A DNA stretch of 64,000 nucleotides, taken from positions 45,785 to 109,784 of the forward strand of contig NMRA01000145.1 in NCBI GenBank assembly GCA_002633005.1. Direction: 5' to 3'. Position 1 is the stretch's first letter. The number at the start of each line of letters is the position of its first letter. Positions 1-13,900 of this stretch are shown piece after piece. The notes beneath the pieces are model-generated. The model had not been told where the DNA came from. It searched no databases and saw nothing but the letters and a program-made list of their open reading frames with translations. The translations under genes and the position numbers were made by a program. This DNA is from Phoronis australis (Eukaryota; Phoronida; Phoronidae).

Positions 1-508
1 CGACGTTGGCTGTCCGGCCCATATGCCGGTAATGGCCAATGAGGGCGCATCATGAATATTAATTAAGCGGCCCTGCGGCCGATACACATGTTGGGATGCA
101 GAGCGGCATTCGATACCCAGACCACACACCTAAGCAGAACTATTGAGCTCGACCACGGACAACTAAGATGTAAGGTAAGACACCTTTTGAAGAATCACTA
201 CAATACGAAATAATGGCGCCTACTTTCAAACGCTGTGTTTTCCTAAAATTCAAAATAGTTACACTTTTGCAAGATATTTCAGCCTTTCGGAAATGCCCTT
301 AGTGAATTGAGCTGAAAAAAGTTGACGATTTACCTGAAGTTTGCCAAGAAATGCTCGACGGGCCAGATTCGAAGTCATTTTCAACTCCTTTCGCTTCCAA
401 TATGGCCGACGCGCAAGTCAAAACCAATTGATTGCGCAACTTCCTTATCCGCTTGTGCAAAACGTCCTTCGCACATTAAAGAGCGACGATTTAGATTTGC
501 CGCTGGAA
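1..508. other. 5' flank of BRAT1
   Basis: This stretch lies upstream of the chosen BRAT1 start. An open frame in phase with BRAT1 runs back to an ATG at 341, which would add 56 residues with no resemblance to the family, so most of it is probably 5' UTR and promoter. No TATA box or other core promoter element stands out. Nothing else was recognised. Confidence 0.4.
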
Positions 509-3500
509 ATGAATCAAGTTCAATATGAGATGTTCGATTTAAAATTGAAATTGGTCTTAGATTTGCTCCGGAAAAATCATAATTATGTTGTAGACGATAC
601 TCATTTAGAAACACTTCTTTCAGTCATTGAATCTCGATTCTTTGGTGACAATTCCGTAAAACCAAACACCCACCCGTGCCCATGGCCACGCGTGTTGCCT
701 TTGCAGTCGGACTGTGAAACCTCATCCTTATCCGTTATAGACAACTTCGTTATCGAAATTTACGAACATTCTCAAGAGGAATATCACGAAACTTTACCGT
801 TTGCGCTGAGATTGGCAGGCATGTTATTGCTACACAGTACATCACTTTCGTCTGAAAAGTGTAGTGAAAAGTGCATTGCTATTTTTGAAATATGTCGACG
901 AGGTCAAGTCTGGCAGTGTGCATCTGTTAGGAATTCATGGCTTGCTGGCATTCATCAATTGAGCCACTCCAAGGACTTTCTACCATGGCTAAGTCTTTCA
1001 GGTTGTCAAATTAATTGAATAAATCGATCTTTACGGTTTCTTGCTCTGTCAACATTTTATTTCAAAATCTTACATATTCTCTAAAAATCTAAAATGGAAA
1101 TAGTAAAATGATTTGCCTTTTCCACATCTTTGATTTTTACAAAGAAATGTATGTAATGACATAAATCCGAATACTGCATAAAGAATGCTGTGTAAATTGG
1201 CCTTCTTTAAACAAAGTACCTGTTGATGTGGACCACTTGTCAGAAAACTGTAATAGCTAGCTGGCAGTTAGTGCTTGAGTGAGGTCCTGCTTAGAGCATC
1301 TTAATTGTCTGCTTTCTTCTCATCCAACCCCAAATCAGCTAGAAAATCTGTTTTCTTACTGTATCAAAGCTACATTCCAGTGATATAACTCACGGGTTAC
1401 ATATACTTTGTTTTCCAACTGTAATTTTTTATGTGCTAATTACTCATGAAACCGCTATAGGTTAATTGCCTTAATAGATGCTTGCTTCTAGTGACTGATC
1501 AGCTTTTTTTCTGATCAGATGTCCTATCTACAAAGGATCGTGGTAGCACACTTGTTGCAATGTATTTGATTTGAGCTGTATATTTATTCTTTGCAGGTTA
1601 TTTAGATGTGATTCATGATTGTTTGGAAGACAAAAGCATCTTTGTGGCGAAGGCAGCAGAAAAAATTTTGGTGGATTTTTGTTTGAAATTAAGTGAAAGC
1701 TTTGAAGTCAACCCTCAACATCTGACTGTATTGGATGGACAGCTGAAAGTCTTGGTGGCTCGAGTTCTGCGTGATACTCCAAAGAATTCCATCTTATCAT
1801 CAATCAGAGTCCTTCAGGACATCTGCAGTGATTCAGCCATTTGTGTGAGACTGTTGACTGAAAACCACGGTTTCAAAGATATTCTTACCAACCTTATCCG
1901 TATTGGTGACCTGAAAGTGTTCAATTGTGTCCTGAATTTGTTCAAGTCCATGTTGTTGAATAGGTAAAGAGCTTTGCTTTTAAGCTTCAAAGATATTCTT
2001 ACCAACCTTATCTGTATTGGCGACCTGAAAGTGTTCATTTGCGTCTGGAATTTGTTCAAGTCCTTGCCGAATAGGCAAAGAGCTTTGCTTTTAAGCTTCA
2101 AATTGACGTAAAACAATGAGTACGTAAATCCTGCTGAAATCTCCCAAGATGAACACACATGTTTAATTAACCCATTGCCAGATTTCAGTTGCTGGAAAGT
2201 AGTGCAATGTTCAGTGAGCTCAACTTCTAGTTTTTCTTTCTACTCTAATATGTTCAGAATATTTTTAGTTTCTTTGTATTGACACAAATTTTTATTTGTT
2301 ACTGAAATGCCTTCTTTATAATCCTGTTAGATGCGGTCCTGAAGATTAAAATTTGTCCTGAATTTTTAAAATAAAAATCTGCAATTATATAACAATCCAT
2401 ATTAATTACACAGCATGTTGTAATATTTGACTTATTTATTTTAGGATTGATATGGACCTTGAAAGCATGGTCATTGACTTTCTTCAGGACGGAAGATTTC
2501 AAAAGGCTATTAAACTAGGTGCAATGATATATTTGTGCAGGTATTTATTCTTGCTACACAGCACATCAAACATAAAATTACCCAGAATGCCTCATCACGA
2601 AGACTGAACACAAGCAGAATACCCCCATCATGTCGACTGAGTGCGAGTGGTGTTCTTTGTCCGAGTAGCTGTTATGACAAGTCGTGGTGGTCATTAGCTG
2701 TCACAACAGGGCAACAGAATTTTGTTCATTTGATTTTTATCTCTGCTGTTGGTATTTTGTCATTGTTTTGAGATGGTTGATGTTATTATGGTTGTCAGTT
2801 CCTCCCAGCTGACCGGTTTCAGCTTGCAGAAAGCAGTTTTTGGAAATCTTGTTTCACTGCAGTGTTCATGTACGCGGCGTACATTTTATAAGTTTTCTGA
2901 TTTTGTTTATCTCCATGAGTCTTTGACAAACCGCTTGTTTGTTTTGATCACCTATGTTTCTAAAATTCAAGTGTAAGTCTGTCATTTTTGATAAACCATA
3001 CTTATTGAATAGCAATTCCATTTTACTAACTTCTCAGCAAATTCCCATGTTTGCCAGTCATGAGGAACTGCTTCTAAGATGATGTATTCTGCTTGTGCTT
3101 AATTATCGTGACTTGGAATTCCAGTCCACTGGAATATTTGAAATCTTTCAAAGTCTGCTAAATGGGCAAGGATGACCTATGGTTTTAGCAAACTACATGG
3201 CAACTGTGGCGAAAAACCACACACCAAGAACCATAATATCCAATCTGTGACGTAGGATGTGTGAGTTTTTAATTGATTCCTGTTTTCATTGTTCAAAATT
3301 GGTGTCTCTGGTGCATTAACAAGTGACAGAACGAGGACTGGTTGAAACCATCAAAACAGGGCTTAGTATCCTTTAAATGTTTTCTGTTGCCTACTTAATT
3401 GCATTGCTATGTTTCCAGTCATGACTTCAAGGACTTTCAAGTCTAAATCTTAAAAGGTTTTCCCCTTGACTGTATTGGAATGTATTTTTTAGGCCTGAGA

Positions 3501-6500
3501 CAGAGACCACTGCGAGACTGAAAGCCGTAATTCTTTCTCCAATCACATGTCTGCTAAGGAAACCAAGACCAAATAGAATCGATGCCTCAGTGTGGCAAGC
3601 ATTAGCGAGCCATTTGGGTCATGAAAAGAATGCGTGCATGCTAGTGAAATTGAGTTTAAACACCATTCAGGATGCAGTCCTAAAGGTTTGTGTTTATCAA
3701 CTCGTGGAGTGTTTGTGTCATAAAAGAATGTGTCTAACATTTTGAGCTATTTACTTGTTTAAAGTGTTGATGAATATTAATTCAAACATCTTGAGTTGTC
3801 TCCTGAATATGTTTCGTTGAAAATTCTGCACTGTAACCTAACTTCTTCAGTGATATTTTCCAGCTCGCTTTCCTCTGGTTTAGTTGAAAGTTGTATGAGA
3901 ATGCTCCCAAAGCCCTGGTCAACATTCTTATTCTCAAGAGTCTAAATTGTTCTTTATGTATGGCTAATTTTTTGTGAATGTAATATGAATTGCTCTCATA
4001 CTTAGCTTGCACTTATCCACTCACATAGTGTAAAACTTGTTAATGGCATGATGATTCTGTTGACTACGGGCTTTCATAAGAAAGTATCTATTCTCAGTAA
4101 ATTGATTTTTAGTGTTACAGTGTACCGATTGTTTTTGCATTTCAGGGTTTATCGATCAATTGCCTGGAAGCAATAAGTGATCTTATTTCACACCGTTTCT
4201 TCAATTCCTTTGCTCAGAAGCTGATAGAAACTACAATGTCATTTCTCAAGTCAAGCAAGGAGTCAGGTATAAAAACGAGCGTCTGTCATCAGAATTGGTG
4301 TAGCTCAAAAGGACTTTTTTGAGAAATGCAACATGCTTCCTTAAAAGGATACTAAACCTGTTTTGATGATTGGCACCAAGCCTCGTCCTGTCACCTGGTA
4401 ATGCATCATTGGTGCCAATCTTCCAAGTTAAAGACACGAATCAACTAAAAACTCCTACTCCCTATGTCACAGATTGGACTTTATGGTCCTAGGTGGTCTT
4501 TCCCCACAGTTGCCGTGTAATTTGCTAACAGCATATGTCACGCTTTGCCTGTTAAGCAGACTTTGGAAGGAGTTTTCAGTTTTCCTCTAAACTTGAAGGT
4601 TGTTGGGGGTTACAAAGCATTATTTTCTTTCAGAGAACTGGACGGGAAAGCCATTTTTAGTATCTGTTAATAGGCCAAAACCTGGTTTGGTATCCTTTTA
4701 AACCCAGGTCTGCTGAATCCAATCACAACAAGCTTCTTGTCAGTTTTCCAAATATCAGGAAATGTGTTTCACCCTTGGTAAGGATGAAGCAGAGGTCAAT
4801 TTTGTAACAATTAGTGCTATAACTGGATGTTCTAATTCACATATGCACGTTTTTATGTTGTTATAAGTGCGTAGCATCATGAGTGCTCTATGGACAATGG
4901 GATTGCAGAATTCAAAAGCCAGCGTTTTGATGTGCAAAGTTGATGATATCTATCAACTTGAAAAAGATAATTAATGGGATAAATGGACTGATTGTAGTCT
5001 ATGTTTCATTTACCGTCAGTTGTTGAACTAAGTTTCCAAAAACTTTAAGGCAGTGCCAATTCTGAAGAATGTACTTGCGTTCATGAACATTGATCTTTAT
5101 TGTCTAGATGCAATCTATCTTTTGTAGATCTTCTTAACAATACGGACACTCTTCTCAAAATGAGCGAGACTTTACTTGATACGTTGAATGTCTCGTCTGC
5201 GGACTCAACAGTAAGTACTTTTATTATGCACACGGAACTTAACAGCACAGTTTCCAACCAGGTTAAGGCTTCTGAAACTATAAACAGAATTGGGCGTTAA
5301 GCTGACTGCAGCTGAAATATGCTTTTGGGCATTGCATAGTGGAAATATATGGAAATGCAAGGATACTTTCATCATTGTTAGTTTTACGGTGAAGATTTTT
5401 TGCCACCTCTGCATGTAATATAAAGTAATGCCAACTGTAGTTGTTGTTGTCTAAGTTTCTTACACTGAGCAGAACAAATGTTTGTGCAATCCTAATTCAT
5501 GTGAGATTAATAATAGCTAATGTATGTGTGGCTTGATTATTGATCAGAAATGTGAAACCACATTCCCATGAGCCCGACACTGTCCACATACGGTATGTGT
5601 GTGGTTTACGTTATCATTATACCATACCTATGTTTAGGTGCAGTTTTAAGGTCCCATTCATCTTTGTGGTCTGAAAATCTGGTTCTTACGATTTCGACAA
5701 AAAATGTACTCATTATTTCACAGGTGACGTCTAAAACATTAGACTGCCTTGTTGCAACTTGTCCTGCTGTGTGCGACCATACCAACGGTGCAGCTGTGCT
5801 AGACAGACTCTGCAAGACTCTCAGACAAAAGTCATGTGACGTCCAGTGGGAGGTTAGGGACTGTGTGGTACAGGCTATTGGTTCATTATGTCAGCTGATG
5901 CAAGGTGAGGCCAAATGTCAGTAGGCAAAAACTAAGGCATATAACTGCCATGAGGTTTCAAAAACTGTGCATCTGTCTGTTTGCAGAAAGCTGTGGTGAG
6001 TTTCGTAAATACAAGAATCTCGCGAATGAAGGTAGATAAGATCACATGCTTCACTTGTAGGACATGGCGATATCTCGCGAAGCTTCCTCGCGTTTTCCCG
6101 AGGTTCTCCCATCTATGGAATACGTGCCTGATCTGTTACTTAAATATTTCACAAATATGTGAAAATCTAGTGGATCAGGGGTGCATTTCGTAACTGCATC
6201 ACACTTCCCGAGACAGCTAATAATGAGTTTACCTCCGTAACTCAGCCTCTCTGTGCAATTACTTCAGTTGCAGCCATTTTGCTAAACCGTGCTTAGTAAA
6301 GTCTCAAGTTTACTCATGAAACGCCCACGTTTTGCTTGTGTAATTTTGTTTAGTCTTGCTTGATCTCACCTAACGTGCAATAAATTCACCCAGGCAGGTT
6401 GTTGTTGGTCAAATTACTGGATCTCAATCTTGTATTTGCTGTATGCCTCCTCTTTTTCTTCTCCCCTCAGCAAACTTGTCTGTAGAAAAATGCTTCCGTG

Positions 6501-8537
6501 AAGAGCATCTGTACTCCATTCTGTGCAGCTCATTGAAGGATGGAAACAGCTACGTTCGTGCCAGTTCTCTGCAGAGTTTAGGTCACTTGATCTGTTTAAA
6601 ACAATGGCAGAGTCTCACTGGTGAATACTCCAGTCAGGTGGGTTAAGTCGGTTCTGCACAGTCCTTTCTACACTGCGGCGCATGTGAAAAGATAAACAGT
6701 CATGCTTATTATGGGATTTATACTAACATATTTGATATCATCAACTTGAAATAAAACTGTTTTCCTTCAGCCATGCCACAATTTACTGACTGCTCTCCAA
6801 TAGAACAGTCAGTGTAGTGTATTGAGTTTACTCGTTTGGACTAATACCTTTTGTCAGTGTTTTCAGTAATCTTTGACTTAAGAACAATAATTTTTTTCAT
6901 CTGGTCTTGATGTTGTCCCAACAAATCGTTGGATTGTTGTGGCTTACCATTGTTTAACAGTCAAATTTGTTCACTACTTTACAGCTAGGAGGCAAAGATT
7001 AGTGGAAACAGATCCCACAATTAACTATGAATACTGTTTTTTTTTCTTTCTGTTCAGTGTTTGAATCTAATGTATCCTCTCTCAAGAAAGTTGTCATAAT
7101 CTGTGCTATGGCCTTAAGGTATGATCAACTATGTATTGAATCTCTGATCTATGTTTCAATTTTTCATCCTCCCATCTGGTTTCTTAGGTGAAAACAAGTT
7201 GTCTCCACCAAACTGTTAGAATATGATGGCAAATACACGTCTCAGAACCCTTTTGATTTCGAAGAACATTGACACACAGCAGTCTATGATATTCCATAAA
7301 TTTTTGACTGCTCATCGTAATATATTCATAAATAGAAGACAAGTACTTGTGGGACTTTTGCAATGGTTCAACTGAAACTTCTTTGCATTGTAAATTTTTC
7401 GTGTTTGTTTGGACGTGGCAAAAATGATAGAATAAAAAGAAATGGAATGATAGTTCAAAAATGTTTTCAAGGAGTCTGTAAAATGATTCATATTGAATCT
7501 TTTATCAAATCTCCAGGTTCCGTAGACTTATTTCAACCAATAATCATTTTGGCTATTGTTTCTTTCAATAGCTTGCGTTTAATGTGGTATCTGGTCTGGA
7601 AATGTGGATTTGTTTGTGCGCGCATGTGTGCAATATGTGAAAATGTGATATAGCCCAGAATTCCGTCACATATGTTATTGATAGCAATAAAAAGTATGCG
7701 TTGAAATATTATTGTTCTAATGAGCTTCTTTTGTAGAACATTCTAGTTTGAGCTTGATGTTCATGACATTTCTCATTTTATTTTTAGGAGATTTTGGACA
7801 GCATTCTAACAACACTAAAGTTGGACACAGAAGCTTTCCCGAGGAGGGCAGCCATCGATCTCTTGAGACACTGGTTTCACAAAGATGTTCCAGCCTCAGA
7901 GAAGGGAAAGATACTCGAGTCGGTGCAAGAAGCTATAACAGATTTTGATTGGGAAGTGAAAATGGGAGCTCTTCGGTTTTGGAAACACATAATCCAGTCA
8001 CAGTTTTTGAAGGCTGAGCCCACCATGCCATCTTACTTGGTAGCATGTTTGTCTGAGAGTGAGAAGGTCACTGTCAATAAGTTGGAAGGCTCCACTGAAA
8101 GTAAATTTGTGCAACTGTGCAGGGTGTACTTGTCACTTCATATTCATGGGTGTTTAGATTTGTTGTTGACAACTTTAGACGATTGTGACCGGCCTGTATG
8201 TGCTTTTGCAGCTGAGCTGTTGCTGGAATTGCAAACATATTTGCAGAAGGTTAACCTTAGTTTTGAAACATTTGACGAGGTGGTTTTCAAAAACGACTGG
8301 TGCGTGGAATGCATTTGCGAGTTGTGTGAGGAGAAATTTACACTGCATACTGAAATGCAAAATGGTGACTATGCTACGGAAGTGTCTAAAGTATTTGGGA
8401 AGATAGAATCCAGTGACTTTACTGCAATGATTGAGGACTTTTCGTGTACCACAGATCCCTATGTACTCAATCCAGTGTCTCTCCTTGATGATATATTGGC
8501 ATTGCAGCAAGAGGGCGTGATCATGGACTGTTACTGA
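509..8537 (+). CDS. BRAT1: BRAT1 (BRCA1-associated ATM activator 1), nine exons, complete
   Basis: HEAT-repeat scaffold protein. In vertebrates BRAT1 binds BRCA1/ATM and the INTS9-INTS11 endonuclease module of Integrator. Exons placed from reading frame and GT/AG sites: 509-1001, 1597-1963, 2445-2540, 3493-3685, 4146-4266, 5128-5210, 5724-5904, 6471-6637 and 7788-8537. Together they are 2,451 bases, 816 residues plus stop, with every junction in phase; human BRAT1 is about 821. Family signatures near the N-terminus are DDTHLETLL, ALRLAGM and VRNSWLAGIHQL. HEAT-like helices with WEVRD and DWEVKMGALRFW occur further on. The protein ends in IMDCY; the BRAT1 C-terminus is reported to enter the INTS11 active site, so this tail is probably functional. 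The ATG at 509 was chosen because it puts DDT about 28 residues in, close to human; 530 and 341 are alternatives. Introns are 250-1,150 bases. Identification is firm; single exon edges could be off by a few bases. Confidence 0.88.
1872..2098 (+). repeat. Tandem duplication of the exon 2 end and donor of BRAT1
   Basis: About 114 bases containing the last part of BRAT1 exon 2, its splice donor and the start of the intron (1872-1985) are repeated directly after themselves (1986-2098). The second copy has substitutions and a small deletion. Its donor reads GGCAAAG where the used donor at 1964 reads GGTAAAG, so the duplicate lacks the GT and lies in the intron. Confidence 0.85.
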
Positions 8538-10903
8538 GGATACGACTGGATTTGGTCACATCCGACCTATAAGTGGCTTTGCGTTCTGTAACATAAAAAT
8601 CGCTTTTTTTTCTACTGGAGCCTCATTTGTTCTATGAATTCAATTGTTTGCAATTGTTAGGATTTTTCCCTTGAAGTTAATGAATGAATCGGTGGCCTTC
8701 GGGTGAGAATGCATTAAATCATGAAAAAAATGATGAATGTTCCAATTTAAAGTAGTACTAGGATTCGTGAAACATTCAGGTAATATTCCATTTTACCGTT
8801 GTATATACCGACAGGGCTGCGATTGTCAAAATGCATTTAATAACTATTGACAGTGCTATGTGTAGTAATTGTAAACACCTACAAATTGACAACACAATGG
8901 GTCCGCTCAGGCAAACAAATAGATGCGGATAATGTACAACTTTTCAGCCAATCAAATTATTTTTTGAAGTTGAAGTATTACAGTTTGTTTTAGTGGCATC
9001 ATGATTGCTGAACTAAATAATGGAATATTGGCCATCAAGATTTCAATTTCCAATTGTCATTCGATATTCCACGTTCCAAAATTCTAATTTTAAAATAAAC
9101 ATAGAAATACTATTAGACAAAAAGGTATCAAGATTGGGATCTGCTCTGTTTAGAAAAATCGAGTCAATGGTGCAGTATTTTTAGGTGCTCACCTGATGGG
9201 GTTTTTTTTACTCATCATTTGGTAAATTAAGGCATATCAAACTCTGCTTACCCTTGTTTATGTTGCTTTGTATACAGTCTCGAAATGAGAATGGGGTAGG
9301 GGGTTAAAGACCAAAGCTAACTTTGCTTTTTTAGCCTGATCTCAAGTTTCATAATTCAGTGTGAATTGAGTCTTGGTACTGGAAATTGACACACGTTTTC
9401 TGCGCAGTCCTAAGACAGTCTGGCATGTCGGTAGATCTCGGCAAGGGCTATCCATATTCCGGATGGCACCCTCCAGATAGCCACCAATAGCACAAACAGC
9501 ATTGTTGGATACGAGTTACCGTTCTCTAATTATTAAAGACCTTCCGGACTGCTCCATAATTTACTGGTTTCTTAGAATTGGCAGATCTTGCTGAAATTTG
9601 ACATGTGGATAGACCTTGTCAAATGCTGCTTTTTATTCCAACTTGGCAATTCTCAAGTTATTTTTCTGATTACTGTTCTTTTATTGGGATTCCATGCTGC
9701 TCATTTGTTGGTCTAATATCCAGATACAGGTCATATCAAAGATGGTGGTGCATTGCCCATTTTTTAAATTTTTGTTTCATGAAGCTCTAGCTCAGCACTC
9801 CTTTGAAAGATTCCTTTGAGATTTGGTATGTTGATGGATCTCGTCAAGAGCTATGTTATGTGTGCAATCAGTTTTTTCACTGTGACTTTACTGACAGCAT
9901 CGTCACTCTTGTTTTCAATTACGTTGTCATAGGCGGTGTTTTGGTCGTCGTATTTGTTAGAGTGCTTTGGTTTTGTCGTCAATGTCTAGTTCTAAATTCT
10001 TCAGTTAATTTTTCCAAGTGTGCCTAGTCAGAGCATTTTCATTTGTTTTGTATATGGTTCCATAAATAAAGTACTATTTGTTAAGTGTGACGGGCAATAA
10101 CAGCTTTGTTCAAGAAAAAACAATTTTGACATCTGTGGATATGTTTATTGAATCAACACATCTATTTACAGGTGTTAAGTATAAAATATTTTCAATGTAC
10201 AGAATTAGTTGTGCAACACTCTTTTCGATGAGATAGTGTCTACAATACAATTAATTTCGAAATACTTGCAACCAATAATTTTTATCATTATGTAAATTCA
10301 CAAATTTCTCAAGTCTCATTCATTTACCACAATTTTACAACATACAATTGTAACCCAACCAAACCTTTTCCTGCAGGACTAAAAATGACGAAAGGAAGAG
10401 TGCCATTTATCATAGCTAAGATTTGCCCAAAGATAAGACACCACATTCACTCAGTGTTCAAGTGAGGTGCTTAGCTTAACCCACACGTACATACATACAT
10501 ACATACATTAGAGGGGAGGCAGATCAGGTCGCCCCTACTGTTCTCATTCGATGGGCAACATGATCAGGGCTGCATTCCGTAGACCCAAAACACAGGTGAG
10601 AAAAGCTATATGTGACCACATGCTTTCTTGTTATGCATGGCAAAGTGAAGAACTACATTTTCACAAGTTCCTTGCGTCTATACGATGCACCCTGGGTAAG
10701 AGGATCAGTGGTCACTGGAAGTCAGTTCAATTGATACCTATTAGGAGCAGCCAGGTGTTTTCTTAAGACAGACTGGTTCTTGAATATGTAATTTGTTGCT
10801 GGCACATGTCACTTGTGGCAGATTTTGGTTTTATGATGAATCCATGAACAGGAAGCAGCAACGGGAGTTGTACTGATTTGTTTTCCGTTCAATTTAGCAC
10901 AAA
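8538..10903. other. Convergent spacer between BRAT1 and WDR90
   Basis: No coding region was found between the two stop codons, which face each other. It should hold both 3' UTRs. An ATAAATAAAG stretch near 10,064 is a possible polyadenylation signal for the plus strand, but far from the BRAT1 stop. Three diverged copies of a GATCTYGKCAAG-like motif lie about 200 bases apart near 9,430, 9,610 and 9,835, indicating an old tandem or interspersed repeat. Confidence 0.5.
10489..10509. repeat. (ACAT)n microsatellite
   Basis: Four to five uninterrupted ACAT units lie in the spacer between the two convergent genes. Confidence 0.85.
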
Positions 10904-13900
10904 TCACACCAAAACATTCCACACGATTACATCTGTACTGCCCACTGACAACAGATACTTTCCGTCTGGAGAAAACTTCAACGTGGTGACACTGTTGTTG
11001 TGCCCTACAAAATCTTGGAAAGTGCCTTCGTAGTAGTCCAGCAGTTTGACCAGTCTCTCTGTAAAACAAACACACCATGCTTGTGCATCTTGCTCAGTAA
11101 TTGAAACTAACTGATACAATAGGGGTCACAAAATATCTTGTATAGTGTACATTTCACATGACGTACCAATGATATATACAGTGTGACCTTGGAATTAAAT
11201 GACTAAAATCAATATTAGGGACGTAAAGGCACAATTTTTTCTATTACCTGCATAACAAACATTTATTCTATGACAATTAAAAATGTTATTTTGGTCTCAT
11301 TTTGATATCAGATTTTAAGTTATCTTAGATAACAATGTACAGAACAGGCACCTAGTTGGTCGAATGAAATTCTGAAATGAAGTCAATTTCAGAACATTTA
11401 TTTGGAGGATAGATTATGAAGCAGCTCCATCTCACAGATTCCCATCAATCATTGAAATCATAAAACCGGTAACTGAAGCAAGTTACTATACAGAATAAAT
11501 AGATTACCTGGAATACCAACGGCAAAGAGAGAACTTGTGGGAGACAATTCGAGTGACGAGGCCCAGTGCGTCAATGCAACTGTACGAATGACCTGTAAAA
11601 ACATTTGGAAAGATGACGGCTTCATTCACTACCATTCTCTAACACACACAGATATTCAAATAAAGTGTCGTTCATCATGAACCAGTGTGACAGCTGGTAG
11701 GGGGACCATTTTTGACACGGTCAGACCAAACAACTGTTGTCGTCCCTGAAATGCATCAATGAAACAAATGTGGCACAAAATATTTAATCCAAAGAGCTGT
11801 AGGCGATACAGTAGAGCACACGGCTTGTGATGCATCTGGGTCAGAAAGACTGTTGCAGACCTGATTCACAACACCATGTGTGAATCCAGAGAAAGACCTA
11901 TGTGTCCAGACCTTTGCCACAAGTGTATTGTTGCAGTGGAGGGATGTAAAGTGACCCCAAGCCTGTCCATTGTCAGACCCCTTCTAATCATGATACAAGA
12001 CTTGTACCTGGACACCATGTTGTGAACATCCCCTTTAAATAATCCAGCTAGACCAGGGCCAGTTTTATCCACATTTGTTCAGGCACAGCTTCTGTTATGA
12101 GTTAGTGATGCAGCTTGGCCATGTTGGAAACTACTTTCCAATGAACAGCTCATGATGTGGTTTTTGTGTAGGAAAATGGAAAAATAGAGCCTGGATGCTT
12201 TCAAGCCTTCAATTTACATACAATCTGATAAAAAACAGTAATTACCCTCACTGTATGACCTTGCGAATAGTCACTCTATTGATAACTATCACCCTATTGT
12301 GAATGGAATGTGGATAGAAGGGTCCAGTTGATCACGTGACATTGGAGAAATTCAAGATTTCTCCAAATCGATCCTTATTTCGTTTAAAGGGGATGTTTAC
12401 AGCATGACAGTGTTCAGAAAACTGCACTAAGTCTCCCAACAATAATACACAATACTGAACACAGTATTGAACTCAGTAATTACAAATAAAGCTTTCACAA
12501 TAACAGCAATCTCCTCAACCATTGCCCAATCTGAACCCTTGGGTTCATGTGCCTAATATATAATAAGGTGCACCTACATCTGGCACTAGACATATGTACC
12601 CATGTGCAAAACATGCAAAAATCAAAGAGCAGAAACTGTTTTTAATTTAACATGTGAGTGAAAATAGACTTATCCATTTCAAAACAGTAGACAATGAAGT
12701 ATATTATTTATCAATTAATCAAACATTAACTATTTATAAGTAAATGGAAAGCACAAAGACTGCACAATAGACACACAACAAACTCCCGATTTACGACTTA
12801 ATGCATACACAAAGGATAGCCACCTGCGCCTGCAGGTGAAGCATACTAAGCACATGCATATATATGCACAATAAATGAGCAAAATGTTTTTTGAAACCCC
12901 ACAAAAGTTGAATATAAGCGCATGGGCCTAAATATGCCTAGACAGATAAACACAAGGTCCCTTACCTTTCGTTGCGACATGCTGTAGAACAAAACTTGTT
13001 TTTGCATGCCATAGCCAATGTAGACGATGATGTCTGGCTCTTCATTTGAGAAACGAGCAATGCTTGGTGGGAGGTCACTAGATGAGGACTGCAAAATACA
13101 CAGCACAGGAAGTAGACAGTGGATAGCAGTGCCCCAGTGGTCTTAATATTTTGTTAAACTTGTTTGATTGTTCAAATTGGAAATAGTAGTTCACTTAGTA
13201 ATGGCCAAACATAGCAGTTCACTTAGTAATGGCCAAACATATTAATTGCAGTGAAAAGTTCATCAAGATTAAAAGTTGTCCGAAATTTTAAACAGTTGCA
13301 GTGTAGGATCTAAAAAACTAAAAGAATCAATCACAAACCCCACACCAGCAGATTGACTGGAACTGGCAATAAATGACACACTTTTGTATTATCCACTGAA
13401 TTTAGCTACCAACATAAGGTCAACGGCCAGTGAAAGATTTTCATATTACTTAAAGATAGATTTAGCACTACAGCACCAGGTCAAAAATGGCCAACTTCAA
13501 AAAGTGAGACAAAATAAGAAGGGAGAAATGTAAAGCCAAAAATAACACCAATGACCACCACTCAACCAGAGTATAATCAAACAATAACTGCAATTAATTA
13601 TTCCATTCGAACAGCAGCAAACCTACCTCCCCTTTGGTCACCAATTTTCCGTCTGGTCTGAACGCAGGTGCAGGGAACGACAGCCAGTCCACAAGCTCAC
13701 ACCTGTCCTTAGACCAGACGCTGGACCATATACTTACACGTCGATCAGCACTACCACAGAGCCAGACCAACGGAGAGGTCACGCCGGGATCAACAGGCTG
13801 TAAAAGGTCATGGTATGTTAGTTACAGTGCAATAGCTGTTGACAAATAAGTATAGTTACATTAAAGCAAATTGATAATGAAATGCAGATAAATTTGCACA

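Noticed and set aside
341-508. Longer BRAT1 start adding 56 residues
   Set aside because: The extra residues have no BRAT1 resemblance, and the start at 509 gives a length close to that of the human protein.
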